Assembly: GCA_942491975.1 (NCBI GenBank)
Contig: CALOCY010000004.1
Span: 1,426,001 to 1,490,000, forward strand
Origin: CALOCY01 sp942491975
GTDB taxonomy: Bacteria > Bacteroidota > Bacteroidia > Bacteroidales > Prolixibacteraceae
Direction of reading: 5' to 3'
Length of the DNA stretch: 64,000 bases
Shown here: positions 41,824-51,243 of the stretch, piece after piece
Layout of the letters: every line of letters begins with the position of its first letter
How positions within the stretch are numbered: the stretch's first letter is position 1
The notes under the pieces: model-generated
Databases searched by the model: none
Told to the model about the DNA's origin: nothing
Seen by the model: only the letters and a program-made list of their open reading frames with translations
Position numbers and translations under genes: made by a program

Positions 41824-43374
41824 CTATTCTACGGTCAGGCTATAGGTGGTAAATGGGGTCTCCGAGCTGCTATTAACGGCTTTTACCCGCCATTGGTACT
41901 CTCCTGCCGAAAGTGTTAACTGTTTTTTATTTTCTGTCAGTTCACTGTCTTCAATCAAATGGGTAGCTGCCTCAAAGGTGGGTTTTACTACCTGCAAAAC
42001 ATAGCTTTCAGCACCTTCTACCTCATCCCACCAAAAAGTGAGCGTAGTTAGTGTAGTACTTACTCCATTAGCCGGTGATAAGATGTTAACCTGTTTGCTA
42101 CTCAGATCAGGTTCACCGTTTATATTAAATTCCCTTGCACTATATCCGGTAGCGTATTGATCGTTGATACCCCTTACCCGCCATTCGTACACTCCGGGCG
42201 TTGCTGTCCATTGAAAGGTATTACCGGTGATGGTGGTATCCAATTTTAAAGCCTGTGGTGCTGCAAACGAAGGTGTGACAATTTGTAATTCATATTCTTG
42301 TGCGCCTTCCAACTCATCCCACCAGAAATTAATCTCCGTATCACGGGTGGTGTAACCGGCAGCCGGTGCTACCAGATTGATACTGGCTGCACTGATGTCC
42401 TCGTGTGGAGCTAGTTCAAAGGCGATCAATTCAGAGTAGGCACTGGTATTGTTGGCATGATCGCGGTTTTGCAACCGCCAGTAGTAGATGCCTTTTTCCT
42501 GAAAGGTATAGGTGTAATCAGTTCCATCGGTGGTGTATTCCACCAATTTGTTGTTCATGTAGTAATCGGCATATACTTCCAGATGTGTTTCAAAATCTTG
42601 TGTGGCAGTCTCTGTTTCCCATACAAAATTCACGGTGAGCGTGGTCAATACCGTATCTTGTAACGGGCTTTTAGCTACCGGAAGGGATGGTTCTGTGGTA
42701 TCAATGATCAATTCCCGTGTAACAAATGGGGTAGAAATATTGTGCAGTGTATCTACCGCTTGTATGCCCCACACATATTCCCCTTCGGGCAGCTCAACGG
42801 TCAAGCTGTTTTCAGTAGTGGTGAGTTCTTCACCTACCGTTTGGCCTGCCCAGTCGGGTTGTTTCACCACTAATTTATAGATATGGGCATGTTCTACCAG
42901 CTTCCATTGGAATTGTATGTTGGTTTGTGCGGTGATCAGCTCGTTTTCGGGTGCTGTCAGCTCCACTTGTTTGGAGGAGATGTCAACCGGTGCTTTTATC
43001 GTAAATGAGGCATCGGCATACAATGTCTCTGATACAGAGTTGAGGGCTTTTACCCGCCAGGCGTAAGTACCGGGCAATAGCTCTACCTGTATTTTAGTAT
43101 CGGTGGTTATAGAGTCGAGCAATAGGCTTGATGCGTTGGCAAAGGTAGGGCTTACTACCTCCAACCGATATGATGTAGCTCTGTCAACAGCTTCCCACCA
43201 GAAATTGATGGTACTGCTTTCAGTTTCCGTATTATCAGATGGGGATAACAGGGTTATCGGACGATTGGAGATGTCATCTTCCAGCAGTTCATCGCATGAC
43301 ATGGTGCATAACCCCAACGCCAGTAGGCTGATGGCCAAAAAATAGATGGATCTTTTGTGTTGTAATGTTCTCAT
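41824..43374 (-). CDS. Lipoprotein with five Ig/FN3-like repeats in the T2SS locus
   Basis: 516 residues. The lipoprotein signal ends LGLCTMSC (Cys about residue 27). Five repeats of about 95 residues each contain a STINFWWEAVDRATSYRLEV-type strand pair and a closing GTYAWRVKALNS motif, as in fibronectin III-like domains. It is not a canonical T2SS part. Its place between GspC-like and GspM-like genes suggests an outer-membrane accessory, pilotin-like or substrate-binding. Direction of lipid sorting is not determined. Confidence 0.7.
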   Translation of the reverse strand: MRTLQHKRSIYFLAISLLALGLCTMSCDELLEDDISNRPITLLSPSDNTETESSTINFWWEAVDRATSYRLEVVSPTFANASSLLLDSITTDTKIQVELLPGTYAWRVKALNSVSETLYADASFTIKAPVDISSKQVELTAPENELITAQTNIQFQWKLVEHAHIYKLVVKQPDWAGQTVGEELTTTENSLTVELPEGEYVWGIQAVDTLHNISTPFVTRELIIDTTEPSLPVAKSPLQDTVLTTLTVNFVWETETATQDFETHLEVYADYYMNNKLVEYTTDGTDYTYTFQEKGIYYWRLQNRDHANNTSAYSELIAFELAPHEDISAASINLVAPAAGYTTRDTEINFWWDELEGAQEYELQIVTPSFAAPQALKLDTTITGNTFQWTATPGVYEWRVRGINDQYATGYSAREFNINGEPDLSSKQVNILSPANGVSTTLTTLTFWWDEVEGAESYVLQVVKPTFEAATHLIEDSELTENKKQLTLSAGEYQWRVKAVNSSSETPFTTYSLTVE

Positions 43375-43506
43375 TATGCTTATTCGTTATTTTAATAGCT
43401 CGCTAGCTTCTTTAATGTCTTGACTATCAAGCAAATATGTCGTTAATGGTATTTTTATCAATTTGCTGAAATTCAGTTATTTATATTTGTCTAATAATCT
43501 TGTTGT

Positions 43507-44052
43507 CTAAAAGTCTAACGATCTATTGTTATTTGTTACAGGTTGTATATTTTGCAGCAGCACGTTGGCGATCAACACCTCTTTTCTGCTGCTCCGGTCT
43601 TTTTCTTTGGTAAACTCCACACTGCGCACCATGCCTATGCTTTTATCATTTTCCAGTGCATATACAAAGCTGAGCAGGTCTTTAAAATGGCCTGTCAGGC
43701 TTAGCTGCTGATGGTATATGCGGTAACCGTTGTCTTCGGTTACACGGGGTGCAGGCAGTGATTTAAACACGATCTTTTTGCCTTCGGCATAGTGTGCCAT
43801 TTTATTTAGCAAGGGTATCTCAGCATAGTTGCTATTGCCGATAATGCGGTTGATTTTCTCCAATTGCAGGCGCAGTTCCCCCACTTGTGCATAGTAGTTT
43901 TGTTGTTTACGGTTTTGCTGTTTTAATGCCGTATATTCACTATAACGGTTGATGGTTTTCCGCAGGGCAAAAACGTAAGCGATCAGTATCAGCAGCAGTG
44001 TTCCTGCCAACAGTACGATCAGTCGTTGTTTATGTGTCAGGGTACTTCTCAT
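43507..44052 (-). CDS. GspM/PilO-like protein
   Basis: 181 residues: short cytoplasmic N-terminus, one transmembrane helix (about 9-29, LIVLLAGTLLLILIAYVFAL), a coiled coil (about 30-75) and a ferredoxin-like periplasmic domain (about 80-175, with HQQLSLTGHFKDLLSFVYAL, a PilO hallmark). It would form the inner-membrane assembly platform with the GspL-like protein, whose gene it overlaps by 4 bp. Confidence 0.72.
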   Translation of the reverse strand: MRSTLTHKQRLIVLLAGTLLLILIAYVFALRKTINRYSEYTALKQQNRKQQNYYAQVGELRLQLEKINRIIGNSNYAEIPLLNKMAHYAEGKKIVFKSLPAPRVTEDNGYRIYHQQLSLTGHFKDLLSFVYALENDKSIGMVRSVEFTKEKDRSSRKEVLIANVLLQNIQPVTNNNRSLDF

Positions 44053-45263
44053 GGCTGGTTAATTTTTAGGTCGACATGAAACAGTCCCGGTACATCGTTG
44101 CTTTTTTGTGCAAACGATTGGTTTTCTATGCGCTCCACAAAATCGATGTTTCCCAATGCTTTTACACATTGCTCAAAACCGCTAATGGAAGATGCTTCCC
44201 CTTCAATGCGGATGGTGTAGATGTGGTAATCGGTTTGTTTGCGCTTTTTATCATGAGTTATCGGATAAACAGTCATTTTGCTGAGTATTATGTTAGCAGG
44301 CAATACTGCAGCAATGTTATCGGCAATGTAGTACACCGGGTAGCACTGCCGTATGCCGTTATCACTGATAAATTTTTGACGGGCATGGAGTGCTTCACCC
44401 AACTGCATAATTTCTGTCCGTGTTTTTTGGAACAGTTTATCTTGTGCCTGCAAGGTTTGTGTTTGTTTGTTTAAAAAATCGAAGGCAAAGAAATTGACCA
44501 GTAAGATTACAAAAAGGCCTACGGGTAAAGCCATTTTTAACCGTTGGAATGTACGGCGATAAAACCACTCCAAAAACGAATTTTCAGTCGTTTCATTGAT
44601 GAACGATGGTGTTTTCTCCCGTATAAACTCAATTGCTGACAGAAACGGTACGGTGTAGATGGACGAGAATTTTTCGTTTCTACCTTTCAACTCCTGTTCC
44701 TGAATAGCTTTATCTGATGCATTGATCGCTTCCACCTCACCATTTTTCAACTGCACTATATAGTTGACCAACGGAATGGTGGTTGCGTTGAGTTGCAATA
44801 GGGACAAGTATTTTTGTGCAATGAATGGCCCCAATGCTACAGAAGCCACATAGAGGTTGTGTTGTTGAAACTGGTCGATCAGCGTATTCAGTTTTTCCTT
44901 TCGGATAAACGAAAACCAATGGTGGGTGGGATTGACTGATTGCACGGTGTACTCCATCTCCTTACGGGTTGTATGTGGAAACAGCGTATGTACCAGTTCA
45001 TGTGGGTTGTGCCCTTTGGCTTGTTTAAACAATATTCCTTTACCACCAATGGTCAGCACTAATGGAACTGTAGGAGGGATAATGGCCGAAAGCTCTTCGA
45101 GGGTAGTACATTCCCCTTTATCGGCAATGGCGTAGGTTCCTTTTTGCGCTGTTACCTTACACCAATAGAAGGTATTTGCTTCACCGGTGTGGTGGGCATA
45201 CACCGCAAAAACCTGTTTGGGTTTGATCAGTTTCCTAAATATGTCAGGTTTTTTGTCTGTCAT
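44049..45263 (-). CDS. GspL/PilMN-like protein
   Basis: 404 residues. The N-terminal part (about 1-230) is the cytoplasmic actin-like PilM/GspL region, rather degenerate. A transmembrane helix follows (about 243-262, ALPVGLFVILLVNFFAFDF), then a PilN-like coiled coil and a ferredoxin-like periplasmic domain (to 400, YHIYTIRIEGEASSISGFEQ). It links the secretion ATPase to the periplasmic part. Start and stop overlap with the secretin (one base) and the GspM-like gene (4 bp). Confidence 0.7.
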   Translation of the reverse strand: MTDKKPDIFRKLIKPKQVFAVYAHHTGEANTFYWCKVTAQKGTYAIADKGECTTLEELSAIIPPTVPLVLTIGGKGILFKQAKGHNPHELVHTLFPHTTRKEMEYTVQSVNPTHHWFSFIRKEKLNTLIDQFQQHNLYVASVALGPFIAQKYLSLLQLNATTIPLVNYIVQLKNGEVEAINASDKAIQEQELKGRNEKFSSIYTVPFLSAIEFIREKTPSFINETTENSFLEWFYRRTFQRLKMALPVGLFVILLVNFFAFDFLNKQTQTLQAQDKLFQKTRTEIMQLGEALHARQKFISDNGIRQCYPVYYIADNIAAVLPANIILSKMTVYPITHDKKRKQTDYHIYTIRIEGEASSISGFEQCVKALGNIDFVERIENQSFAQKSNDVPGLFHVDLKINQP

Positions 45264-47131
45264 TAGTAGATCACCGTAGGTTTAATGAACACATTCAATT
45301 TACTTTTGGTGTCGGATTTTTGGTGTTTACTAAAAATCCATTTCAGTATAGGTATTCTTGATAGCAACGGCCATCCTGAGTTGTGTTCTTCTTTGGCTTT
45401 CTCTTCCAATCCTCCCAACAAGATCATCTCCTGATCGTCGATACGGATCATGGAGGTAAATTCGCGCGACACTTTCCCCGGAGGGGCAAACTCGGCAATC
45501 CGCTCAGTAAAGTCAGACTGCACCACATTTATTTCAAGCGTAACACCGCCATCGCCTGCCACGTAGGGCACAATCACCACTTTCATCTCCACCTCTACGG
45601 GCTGATAGCGTGTCTGGCTTGATAATGATGGATTTTGGGTGCCGATATAATTGTTCATCTCCTCTTTGTAGTATTCTGTGCGTCCTATGCGCAGCTCTGC
45701 TTTACGTCCATTCAGGGTCGATAGACGTGGTGTGGAGCGGATGTCGATGATGCCATCGGTTTCCAATGCTTTGAGTTTCATATAAAAATTGGGTGAAACC
45801 CTTCCCAGCCGGGTAAGCCCTATATCCTTTGCCAGGTTATTGACGGCAGCTGCTCCCAACTGCATATCCAGCCCATTGGTCAATTTTCCTTTGGTAGTGG
45901 TGGGCTCTTCGCCCAGACCCAGCTCCATGCCAATGTCGATATTTTTTGAGTTTTGCTCTTCGGTGATGATCACATCAATAAGTACTACCGGTATACTTTT
46001 GTCGATGGTAGCAATAAACTTCTCCAGATCGGCAATCTTATCGGCATCGCCCATTACAATGAGGCTGTTCAATTCGGGCATCTCTTTTACATCTAACCCG
46101 GTTTTTAGCTCTTTGGGGACAAATACCAACAGGCTATCCACATGCCGGTAGATCAGCGGAATGATCTTACTGGTTTTGATCTCAGGCATGCTTCGTGTAC
46201 CCACGTAACAGACACTATCCTGAAATTTGTAAATCAAATTACTTCCTTTAAACAGGTGGTTCAATACTTCATGAATATTGACATGCTCCACTTTTAACTC
46301 CACATCTCCGGTAATCTCTGATAGCAACCGGTATTTCATATTCAATGTATTCACCAAATAATGAAACAGTTGATCGAGGCTTGCCTTTGTAAATTTTAGC
46401 GAGATGTCATCCGAACCGTTGATCTCCATCTGATCGGTTGAGGTAAAATTCAGCGCAGGTGGCGTATAGGTGTTGACTTCTCCTTTAGATTTTAGGTCGG
46501 GTTCCAGAATAAACAGCTTTTCGCCTTTTAGCTCTGCTTTTAACCGATTAGAAAAGGCTAGTTGATTGATGGCTTCAGGCAACGGGGTCTGTTGGATATA
46601 CCCGTTGATTTTATAATTACTGTTGATCCCGGGTGAAAGAATAAAGTTGTAACCCGATGCTTTGGTGAGTTCCTTGCAAAAAGTTTTCAGATCGGCATCC
46701 GGCACCTCATATGATAACATTCCGGTTTGCGCATTATAGTCAATACTGAACGGCTCTTTTTGAGGCTGTTGTTTGGCATCTACCTGAATAATCCGGTTGT
46801 AGGCTTTTATATCAAGTTTGTATTGATCGGCCAAAAAGAGCAACATCTCTTTTACCGGCACATTGGAGAAATTGTTATTGACCGGCATGTTCAATTGATT
46901 ACTTACATTGATATTTATACCCGTGTTGTTGGCAATCCCCCTTAAAAACTCTTTCATGGGCACTGCACTTACCGAAATATCAATCTCCTGATTGAGCTCC
47001 TGAAAAGTGGTGGTTGACAGGGAGTCTAAGGTTTGTTTTAAGTTACTGTCAGTTGTTGTTTGTGCATCTACATGATGCATTAGCCCAATAAACAGCAACA
47101 CTAAAAAAGAATATTTCATGTATGGCTTCAT
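45263..47131 (-). CDS. gspD: T2SS/T4P secretin
   Basis: 622 residues forming the outer-membrane channel. Signal peptide (to about residue 23, ending HHVDA), STN-like domain (about 50-115), N1/N2-type domains (about 235-385), then the secretin beta-barrel domain (about 400-622, with VVLIDVIITEEQNSKNIDIG, TPRLSTLNGRKAELRIG and MILLGGLEEKAKEEHNSGWP, the conserved signature). The second Met (residue 5) is an alternative start. It precedes the GspL gene. Confidence 0.88.
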   Translation of the reverse strand: MKPYMKYSFLVLLFIGLMHHVDAQTTTDSNLKQTLDSLSTTTFQELNQEIDISVSAVPMKEFLRGIANNTGININVSNQLNMPVNNNFSNVPVKEMLLFLADQYKLDIKAYNRIIQVDAKQQPQKEPFSIDYNAQTGMLSYEVPDADLKTFCKELTKASGYNFILSPGINSNYKINGYIQQTPLPEAINQLAFSNRLKAELKGEKLFILEPDLKSKGEVNTYTPPALNFTSTDQMEINGSDDISLKFTKASLDQLFHYLVNTLNMKYRLLSEITGDVELKVEHVNIHEVLNHLFKGSNLIYKFQDSVCYVGTRSMPEIKTSKIIPLIYRHVDSLLVFVPKELKTGLDVKEMPELNSLIVMGDADKIADLEKFIATIDKSIPVVLIDVIITEEQNSKNIDIGMELGLGEEPTTTKGKLTNGLDMQLGAAAVNNLAKDIGLTRLGRVSPNFYMKLKALETDGIIDIRSTPRLSTLNGRKAELRIGRTEYYKEEMNNYIGTQNPSLSSQTRYQPVEVEMKVVIVPYVAGDGGVTLEINVVQSDFTERIAEFAPPGKVSREFTSMIRIDDQEMILLGGLEEKAKEEHNSGWPLLSRIPILKWIFSKHQKSDTKSKLNVFIKPTVIY

Positions 47132-47576
47132 TATTTTAATCGTTCATTTTAGTTGAAAGTGAAAAGTTCATAAAGTTGAAAGATTTATAACAGTACGAGA
47201 TTATTCTCTTATCACTATTTTTTTACTTTCAACTTGTCACTTTATAACTTTTTACTGTTTCTTCTTTGCTTCTACACGACTTAATTTTTAATTGCATTTT
47301 GACTTCAGTTAGCTTTAAAACGGTTAAAACCGTTCGGATTTACTGAGTTCTACTCTATCCCTACCGCTAAAGCGGCAGGTTATATTTTAGTCCCCCGACT
47401 TTTAAATTTTTCATTCCGTTATCTCCCGCTAACTTCGGTTTATTCGTTTATTTGTTGAGTTGTTTGTTGTTTTTTTCTCAACGATTCAACATCTCAACAG
47501 TTTTTTGTTTTCGCTTCTCCGCTACTTTGTTTTTTTGTCTTGGTTCTAATATCTTGATACTTGTGTCTAATCTATT
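47132..47576. repeat. Non-coding gap with REP-like element (copy B)
   Basis: At 47316-47383 a block with TTAAAACCGTTCGG and TATCCCTACCGCTAAAGCGG matches the REP-like element at 41104-41170. The rest of this 445-bp gap between the secretin and ATPase genes consists of T-rich, CTAACTTCGG-like degenerate repeats. I see no gene or convincing promoter in it. Confidence 0.55.
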
Positions 47577-49007
47577 TTACCTACTCACTAAATAGGGAAT
47601 GATCTCTTCCAGTGATGTTTCCCCTTTTCTAAAAAGTTTTAGTGCAATGTCTGCCAAACAGGCAACATTGTGTTGTCTGTAATACTCATCACGATTCAGC
47701 TCACCGCTTTTAACAATTCCCCTCAACGCTTCATCAAACGGGATAGCTTCGTAAATGGCTTTTCGGCCTTTGTAGCCGGTATAAAAACACGCCTTACAGC
47801 CTACCGGCACATGGTGTTTTTGGATATTTTCTTTAATCTCTATGATAGAATAGTCAGCCGTCAATGGCTCCTCTTTTTTACAGTGTGGGCACAACACACG
47901 TATCAACCGTTGTGCCAACGATATATTCATGGTATTGGCCACCATATAGGCAGGAATGCCCATATCAATCAATCGCGAAATAGTACCCCATGCCGAGTTG
48001 GTATGTATGGTGGAAAATACCAGATGCCCAGTCAATGATGCCCGTATAGCCATTTGTGCTGATTCAGCATCCCTGATCTCTCCCAGCATAATGATATCGG
48101 GGTCTTGACGAAGGAATGTGCGCAATGCCTTGGCATAAGTATAGCCAATGCTCTCTTTTATCTGTACCTGATTGACCCCTTCAATGGTGTATTCCACAGG
48201 GTCTTCAACGGTCAGGATGTTGGTGTCCTCTTTGTTCAATACTTTTAAAGTGGAGTAGAGGGTGGTGGTTTTACCCGATCCTGTGGGGCCACTGATCAGG
48301 ATAATTCCATTGGGACGATTAATGGATTTGTAGTATTCTTTGTATTGTGTGGGTGTAAAGCCCAGCTCTTCCAGCTCAAAGGTTGACACCTCTTTACTCA
48401 ATAGCCGCAATACGATTTTCTCTCCAAAAATAGTGGGTAATGACGATACTCTTATGTCAAATTCTTCATTCTCTGAGCGGTACATAATACGCCCATCCTG
48501 TGGCAACCGTTTTTCGGCAATATCGAGGTGTGCCATCACTTTTACCTTGTTGATGAAAGCAGGATAGGTCAGTTTGTCAATGCTGTAACGTTCTACCAAT
48601 TTGCCATCAATACGAAACCGCACCCTTGCACATTCATCGTACACCTCAATATGAATGTCGCTGGAATTTATTTTTTGCGCCTCTTCAATTATTTTAGGCA
48701 GAAAATCGTCGGTATTGTTGCTGGAAAAACTTTTGTTTGTACTGCTATTGGTTGGATAGTAACGGGCAAACAATCGCATCAGGGCATCTTCCGAAATAAA
48801 CTCAAATACGGGCTGTTTTCCTGTAACAATTTCCAATTCATCTTTAACAGCAGCATCATATTGCCCCTTTGTGGCATAGTAGGCAATACTCCCATTCTCC
48901 TGCGCAAACGGAATAACATTGTAGTGCCTTGCCTGTTCTGCATTCAACAGGTTGATACAGTGCGTATCCACCGAAAGGGGTATATTTTGCGATTCGGTCA
49001 GGTTCAT
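47577..49007 (-). CDS. gspE: GspE-family secretion ATPase
   Basis: 476 residues. N-terminal domain (about 1-100), then the hexameric ATPase: Walker A GPTGSGKTTTLYS (about residue 245), Asp-box EDPVEYTIEGVNQVQ, Walker B IIMLGEIRDAESAQMA (about 310), His-box TGHLVFSTIHTN, and a tetracysteine zinc motif (CPHC and CKACFYTGYKGR, about 370-410) as in GspE/PilB. It powers pseudopilus assembly. It overlaps the prepilin-peptidase gene by 4 bp. Confidence 0.93.
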   Translation of the reverse strand: MNLTESQNIPLSVDTHCINLLNAEQARHYNVIPFAQENGSIAYYATKGQYDAAVKDELEIVTGKQPVFEFISEDALMRLFARYYPTNSSTNKSFSSNNTDDFLPKIIEEAQKINSSDIHIEVYDECARVRFRIDGKLVERYSIDKLTYPAFINKVKVMAHLDIAEKRLPQDGRIMYRSENEEFDIRVSSLPTIFGEKIVLRLLSKEVSTFELEELGFTPTQYKEYYKSINRPNGIILISGPTGSGKTTTLYSTLKVLNKEDTNILTVEDPVEYTIEGVNQVQIKESIGYTYAKALRTFLRQDPDIIMLGEIRDAESAQMAIRASLTGHLVFSTIHTNSAWGTISRLIDMGIPAYMVANTMNISLAQRLIRVLCPHCKKEEPLTADYSIIEIKENIQKHHVPVGCKACFYTGYKGRKAIYEAIPFDEALRGIVKSGELNRDEYYRQHNVACLADIALKLFRKGETSLEEIIPYLVSR

Positions 49008-49498
49008 AGCAGTTGAAGTAAAAACAGATCGTTGAATAATAAATCAGGCTTTTTAAATGTTGCGATGGTTAGCAAGAGGTATATCAGTGAAAGGTAACCG
49101 GCAAATGGAATGTGCTTGAATCGAAACAGAAGATTGCCACACAAACCTATTAATGCAACTGTAACCATAAACAGGATAAAAATCAGTGGGGAAAAGCAGC
49201 CACAGAGAATTACGATAAGCCATACATCTCCTTTTCCGATATAGTCCTTCAGGTAAAGATTTATTTTTTTGAATCTCAGGTAGTAGACAAAAAGTAGTGA
49301 AAGATAGCCCGTCGCTACCATCAAAAGATTGACAGCAATATTGATGATATATTCAAGGTTATTGAGCAATAGCAAGCCTTTTGCTACCGATAGTATCAAT
49401 AATACCGGAAACAGTAATAGATATATTGACCGTGATTTAAAATCGGAGAATACAATATATCCGTGGGTAAGGATTAATAATAGCAATACAACGGACAT
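49004..49498 (-). CDS. Short A24 prepilin peptidase lacking the methyltransferase domain
   Basis: A 164-residue integral membrane protein with about six hydrophobic segments. The aspartyl protease pair of the A24 family is present: Asp in VFSDFKSRS (about residue 18) and GKGD (about residue 88). It would remove the leader of pseudopilins such as the one encoded next. Bifunctional GspO/PilD proteins are longer. This one has only the protease core, so N-methylation would need another enzyme. Confidence 0.8.
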   Translation of the reverse strand: MSVVLLLLILTHGYIVFSDFKSRSIYLLLFPVLLILSVAKGLLLLNNLEYIINIAVNLLMVATGYLSLLFVYYLRFKKINLYLKDYIGKGDVWLIVILCGCFSPLIFILFMVTVALIGLCGNLLFRFKHIPFAGYLSLIYLLLTIATFKKPDLLFNDLFLLQLL

Positions 49499-49499
49499 A

Positions 49500-49913
49500 T
49501 TAGTCTTTCTGTGTTTCTTTCAGGTTTTTATCCTGATCGATTTCCCAAACATTGAATTTCCCATCGCCGTCAAAGTCAACAACAGCTGTGGCTTTTATCG
49601 TAAACCCATTAGCATTGGTTTCGACAATTTCAATAAGGTAATTGGCTTTGCCTCCTTCTGTTACCAGTTTCTCCTGCTCATAACCTATTGCCTGAAGGTC
49701 TTTGGTGTATTTGGAGTGCATGTAGAAGTAACTTTTTTCCAACGTATAGGCGTGATTCAGCTGTAGTTGGGCTTCAGTACTTTTAGCTTTTGAGATTAAC
49801 GGCATCAAATTGGGCAGGGCAATTAACAGAAGTATGCCTATAATCACTAACACGACTAACAGTTCGGCTAATGTAAATGCCTGTAATTTCTTTTGGGTCA
49901 ATGGTTTAATCAT
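49500..49913 (-). CDS. gspG: Major pseudopilin (GspG-like)
   Basis: 137 residues. The short basic leader ends with the type IV pilin processing site, QAFTLAELLVVLVIIGILLL, with Glu5-equivalent in AEL. The globular domain includes the GspG-like DFDGDGKFNVWEIDQD (about 112-127), which resembles the calcium-binding loop. It is the first gene of the gspG-peptidase-gspE unit, with a good promoter about 100 bp upstream. Confidence 0.85.
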   Translation of the reverse strand: MIKPLTQKKLQAFTLAELLVVLVIIGILLLIALPNLMPLISKAKSTEAQLQLNHAYTLEKSYFYMHSKYTKDLQAIGYEQEKLVTEGGKANYLIEIVETNANGFTIKATAVVDFDGDGKFNVWEIDQDKNLKETQKD

Positions 49914-50013
49914 ATAAAAATTATTCTTATAAAAATAAATCTATGTTTTTTATACTATTTAAAATTGATGAACTGTTGTTTTAAATCTATGATAGATTTT
50001 TCTCATTAGCGCA

Positions 50014-50043
50014 CGAAAGTACACATTGCAATTCTTTTTTCAA
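50014..50043 (-). promoter_or_regulatory. Promoter upstream of gspG
   Basis: Minus-strand TACTTTCG (complement of 50014-50021) is close to the -7 consensus, and TTG (complement of 50041-50043) lies exactly 19 nt upstream. It would start transcription about 90-100 nt before gspG, in a 220-bp gap separating gspG from gspF. The gap holds no gene. Confidence 0.45.
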
Positions 50044-50133
50044 TACAAAAAAGAGTCCAAAGAATAATTTTAGTAAAGAAATTGCGGTTATTTTGACGAA
50101 CGGCATTTTTTGGAGGGTAAACGTATCATTTTC

Positions 50134-51243
50134 TTACATGAAACTGTTTCCAATTTTAAACATGGGCATGTACATGGCTACAAGAATTAATGCCACAAAG
50201 CCACCTACAATAATGATCAAAGCCGGTTCTAAAAATGTATTGAGGCGACGAATAGATTGATCCACCTCATCATTAAATTGCGCTGAAAGCCGCTGAAATA
50301 CTGCTTCAAGCTGATTTACCTCTTCGCCGACTTTGGTCAGTGCAACGATTTTTTCGTCAAACAATTTTTGTTTTTTCAACGATTGATACAGTGCTTCTCC
50401 GTTGACAATATCTTCTTCCACTTGTTGGAAAGCAATTTCAAAACTTGGCCAGGAAATCATCTTGCGGATTAACTGAATAGCTCGTAACATAGGTATGCCT
50501 GAGGAGATTAATAATGCCATTGCCTGACAAAAACGATACAAGTATATTTTGGTTATAAATGTACCAATAATAGGTATTTTCAAAATAGTACGCGATACCG
50601 GATATCTATGTTTTTTATGTTTATACAAATAGAAAAACACGCCTATTAATAATGCCAATATCAAAAATATGTAAACTATATTTGCTTGCATAAATGCCGA
50701 AGCGTTGATAACCATCCGTGTAACAGATGGCAAGTCGCCATTAAACCGTGTAAGGACACCTTCAAACATGGGTACTACATAATAGAGCATAAATATGACG
50801 ACCAGTACAGCCGAAATGAGTACGATAAATGGATACAACAATGCTCCCAATACTTTCTTGGTGTCTTTTGCTTTTTTATCGTAATAGGCTGCCAGATTTT
50901 CAAGTACACTGATGATATTTCCGGTCTCTTCGCCGATAATCAATGAATAGTATTCATAGTTTGAGATGGACGATTCCTGTTTTAACACTTCCGATAGTGC
51001 TTGCCCCTCAATGATTTTATCTATTAATTTTTTTAAGAAATCTTTCTTTTTACGTGTCTTTGTTTCTTCATAAACGATGGAGAGCGTACTGCGTAAATCA
51101 ATCCCTGAACGCAACAGCATGGCCATTTCAGCATAAAACACACCTTTATCAGCTGTCTTAAATGTAAACACCTGTTTTTTACGTTTTGGTTTATTGCTTT
51201 TTCCAGAACTATTGGCGGTTGTATTTTCAATTTTCAGTTTCAT
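50134..51243 (-). CDS. gspF: T2SS platform protein GspF
   Basis: 369 residues from the ATG at 51243, which overlaps the stop of the upstream pseudopilin in an ATGA junction; longer in-frame starts run into that gene. Two repeated GspF domains are visible (FYAEMAMLLRSGIDLRSTLS near 40 and FCQAMALLISSGIPMLRAIQ near 240), with three transmembrane helices (about 130-165, 185-225 and 345-367). It anchors the ATPase and pseudopilus in the inner membrane. Confidence 0.9.
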   Translation of the reverse strand: MKLKIENTTANSSGKSNKPKRKKQVFTFKTADKGVFYAEMAMLLRSGIDLRSTLSIVYEETKTRKKKDFLKKLIDKIIEGQALSEVLKQESSISNYEYYSLIIGEETGNIISVLENLAAYYDKKAKDTKKVLGALLYPFIVLISAVLVVIFMLYYVVPMFEGVLTRFNGDLPSVTRMVINASAFMQANIVYIFLILALLIGVFFYLYKHKKHRYPVSRTILKIPIIGTFITKIYLYRFCQAMALLISSGIPMLRAIQLIRKMISWPSFEIAFQQVEEDIVNGEALYQSLKKQKLFDEKIVALTKVGEEVNQLEAVFQRLSAQFNDEVDQSIRRLNTFLEPALIIIVGGFVALILVAMYMPMFKIGNSFM

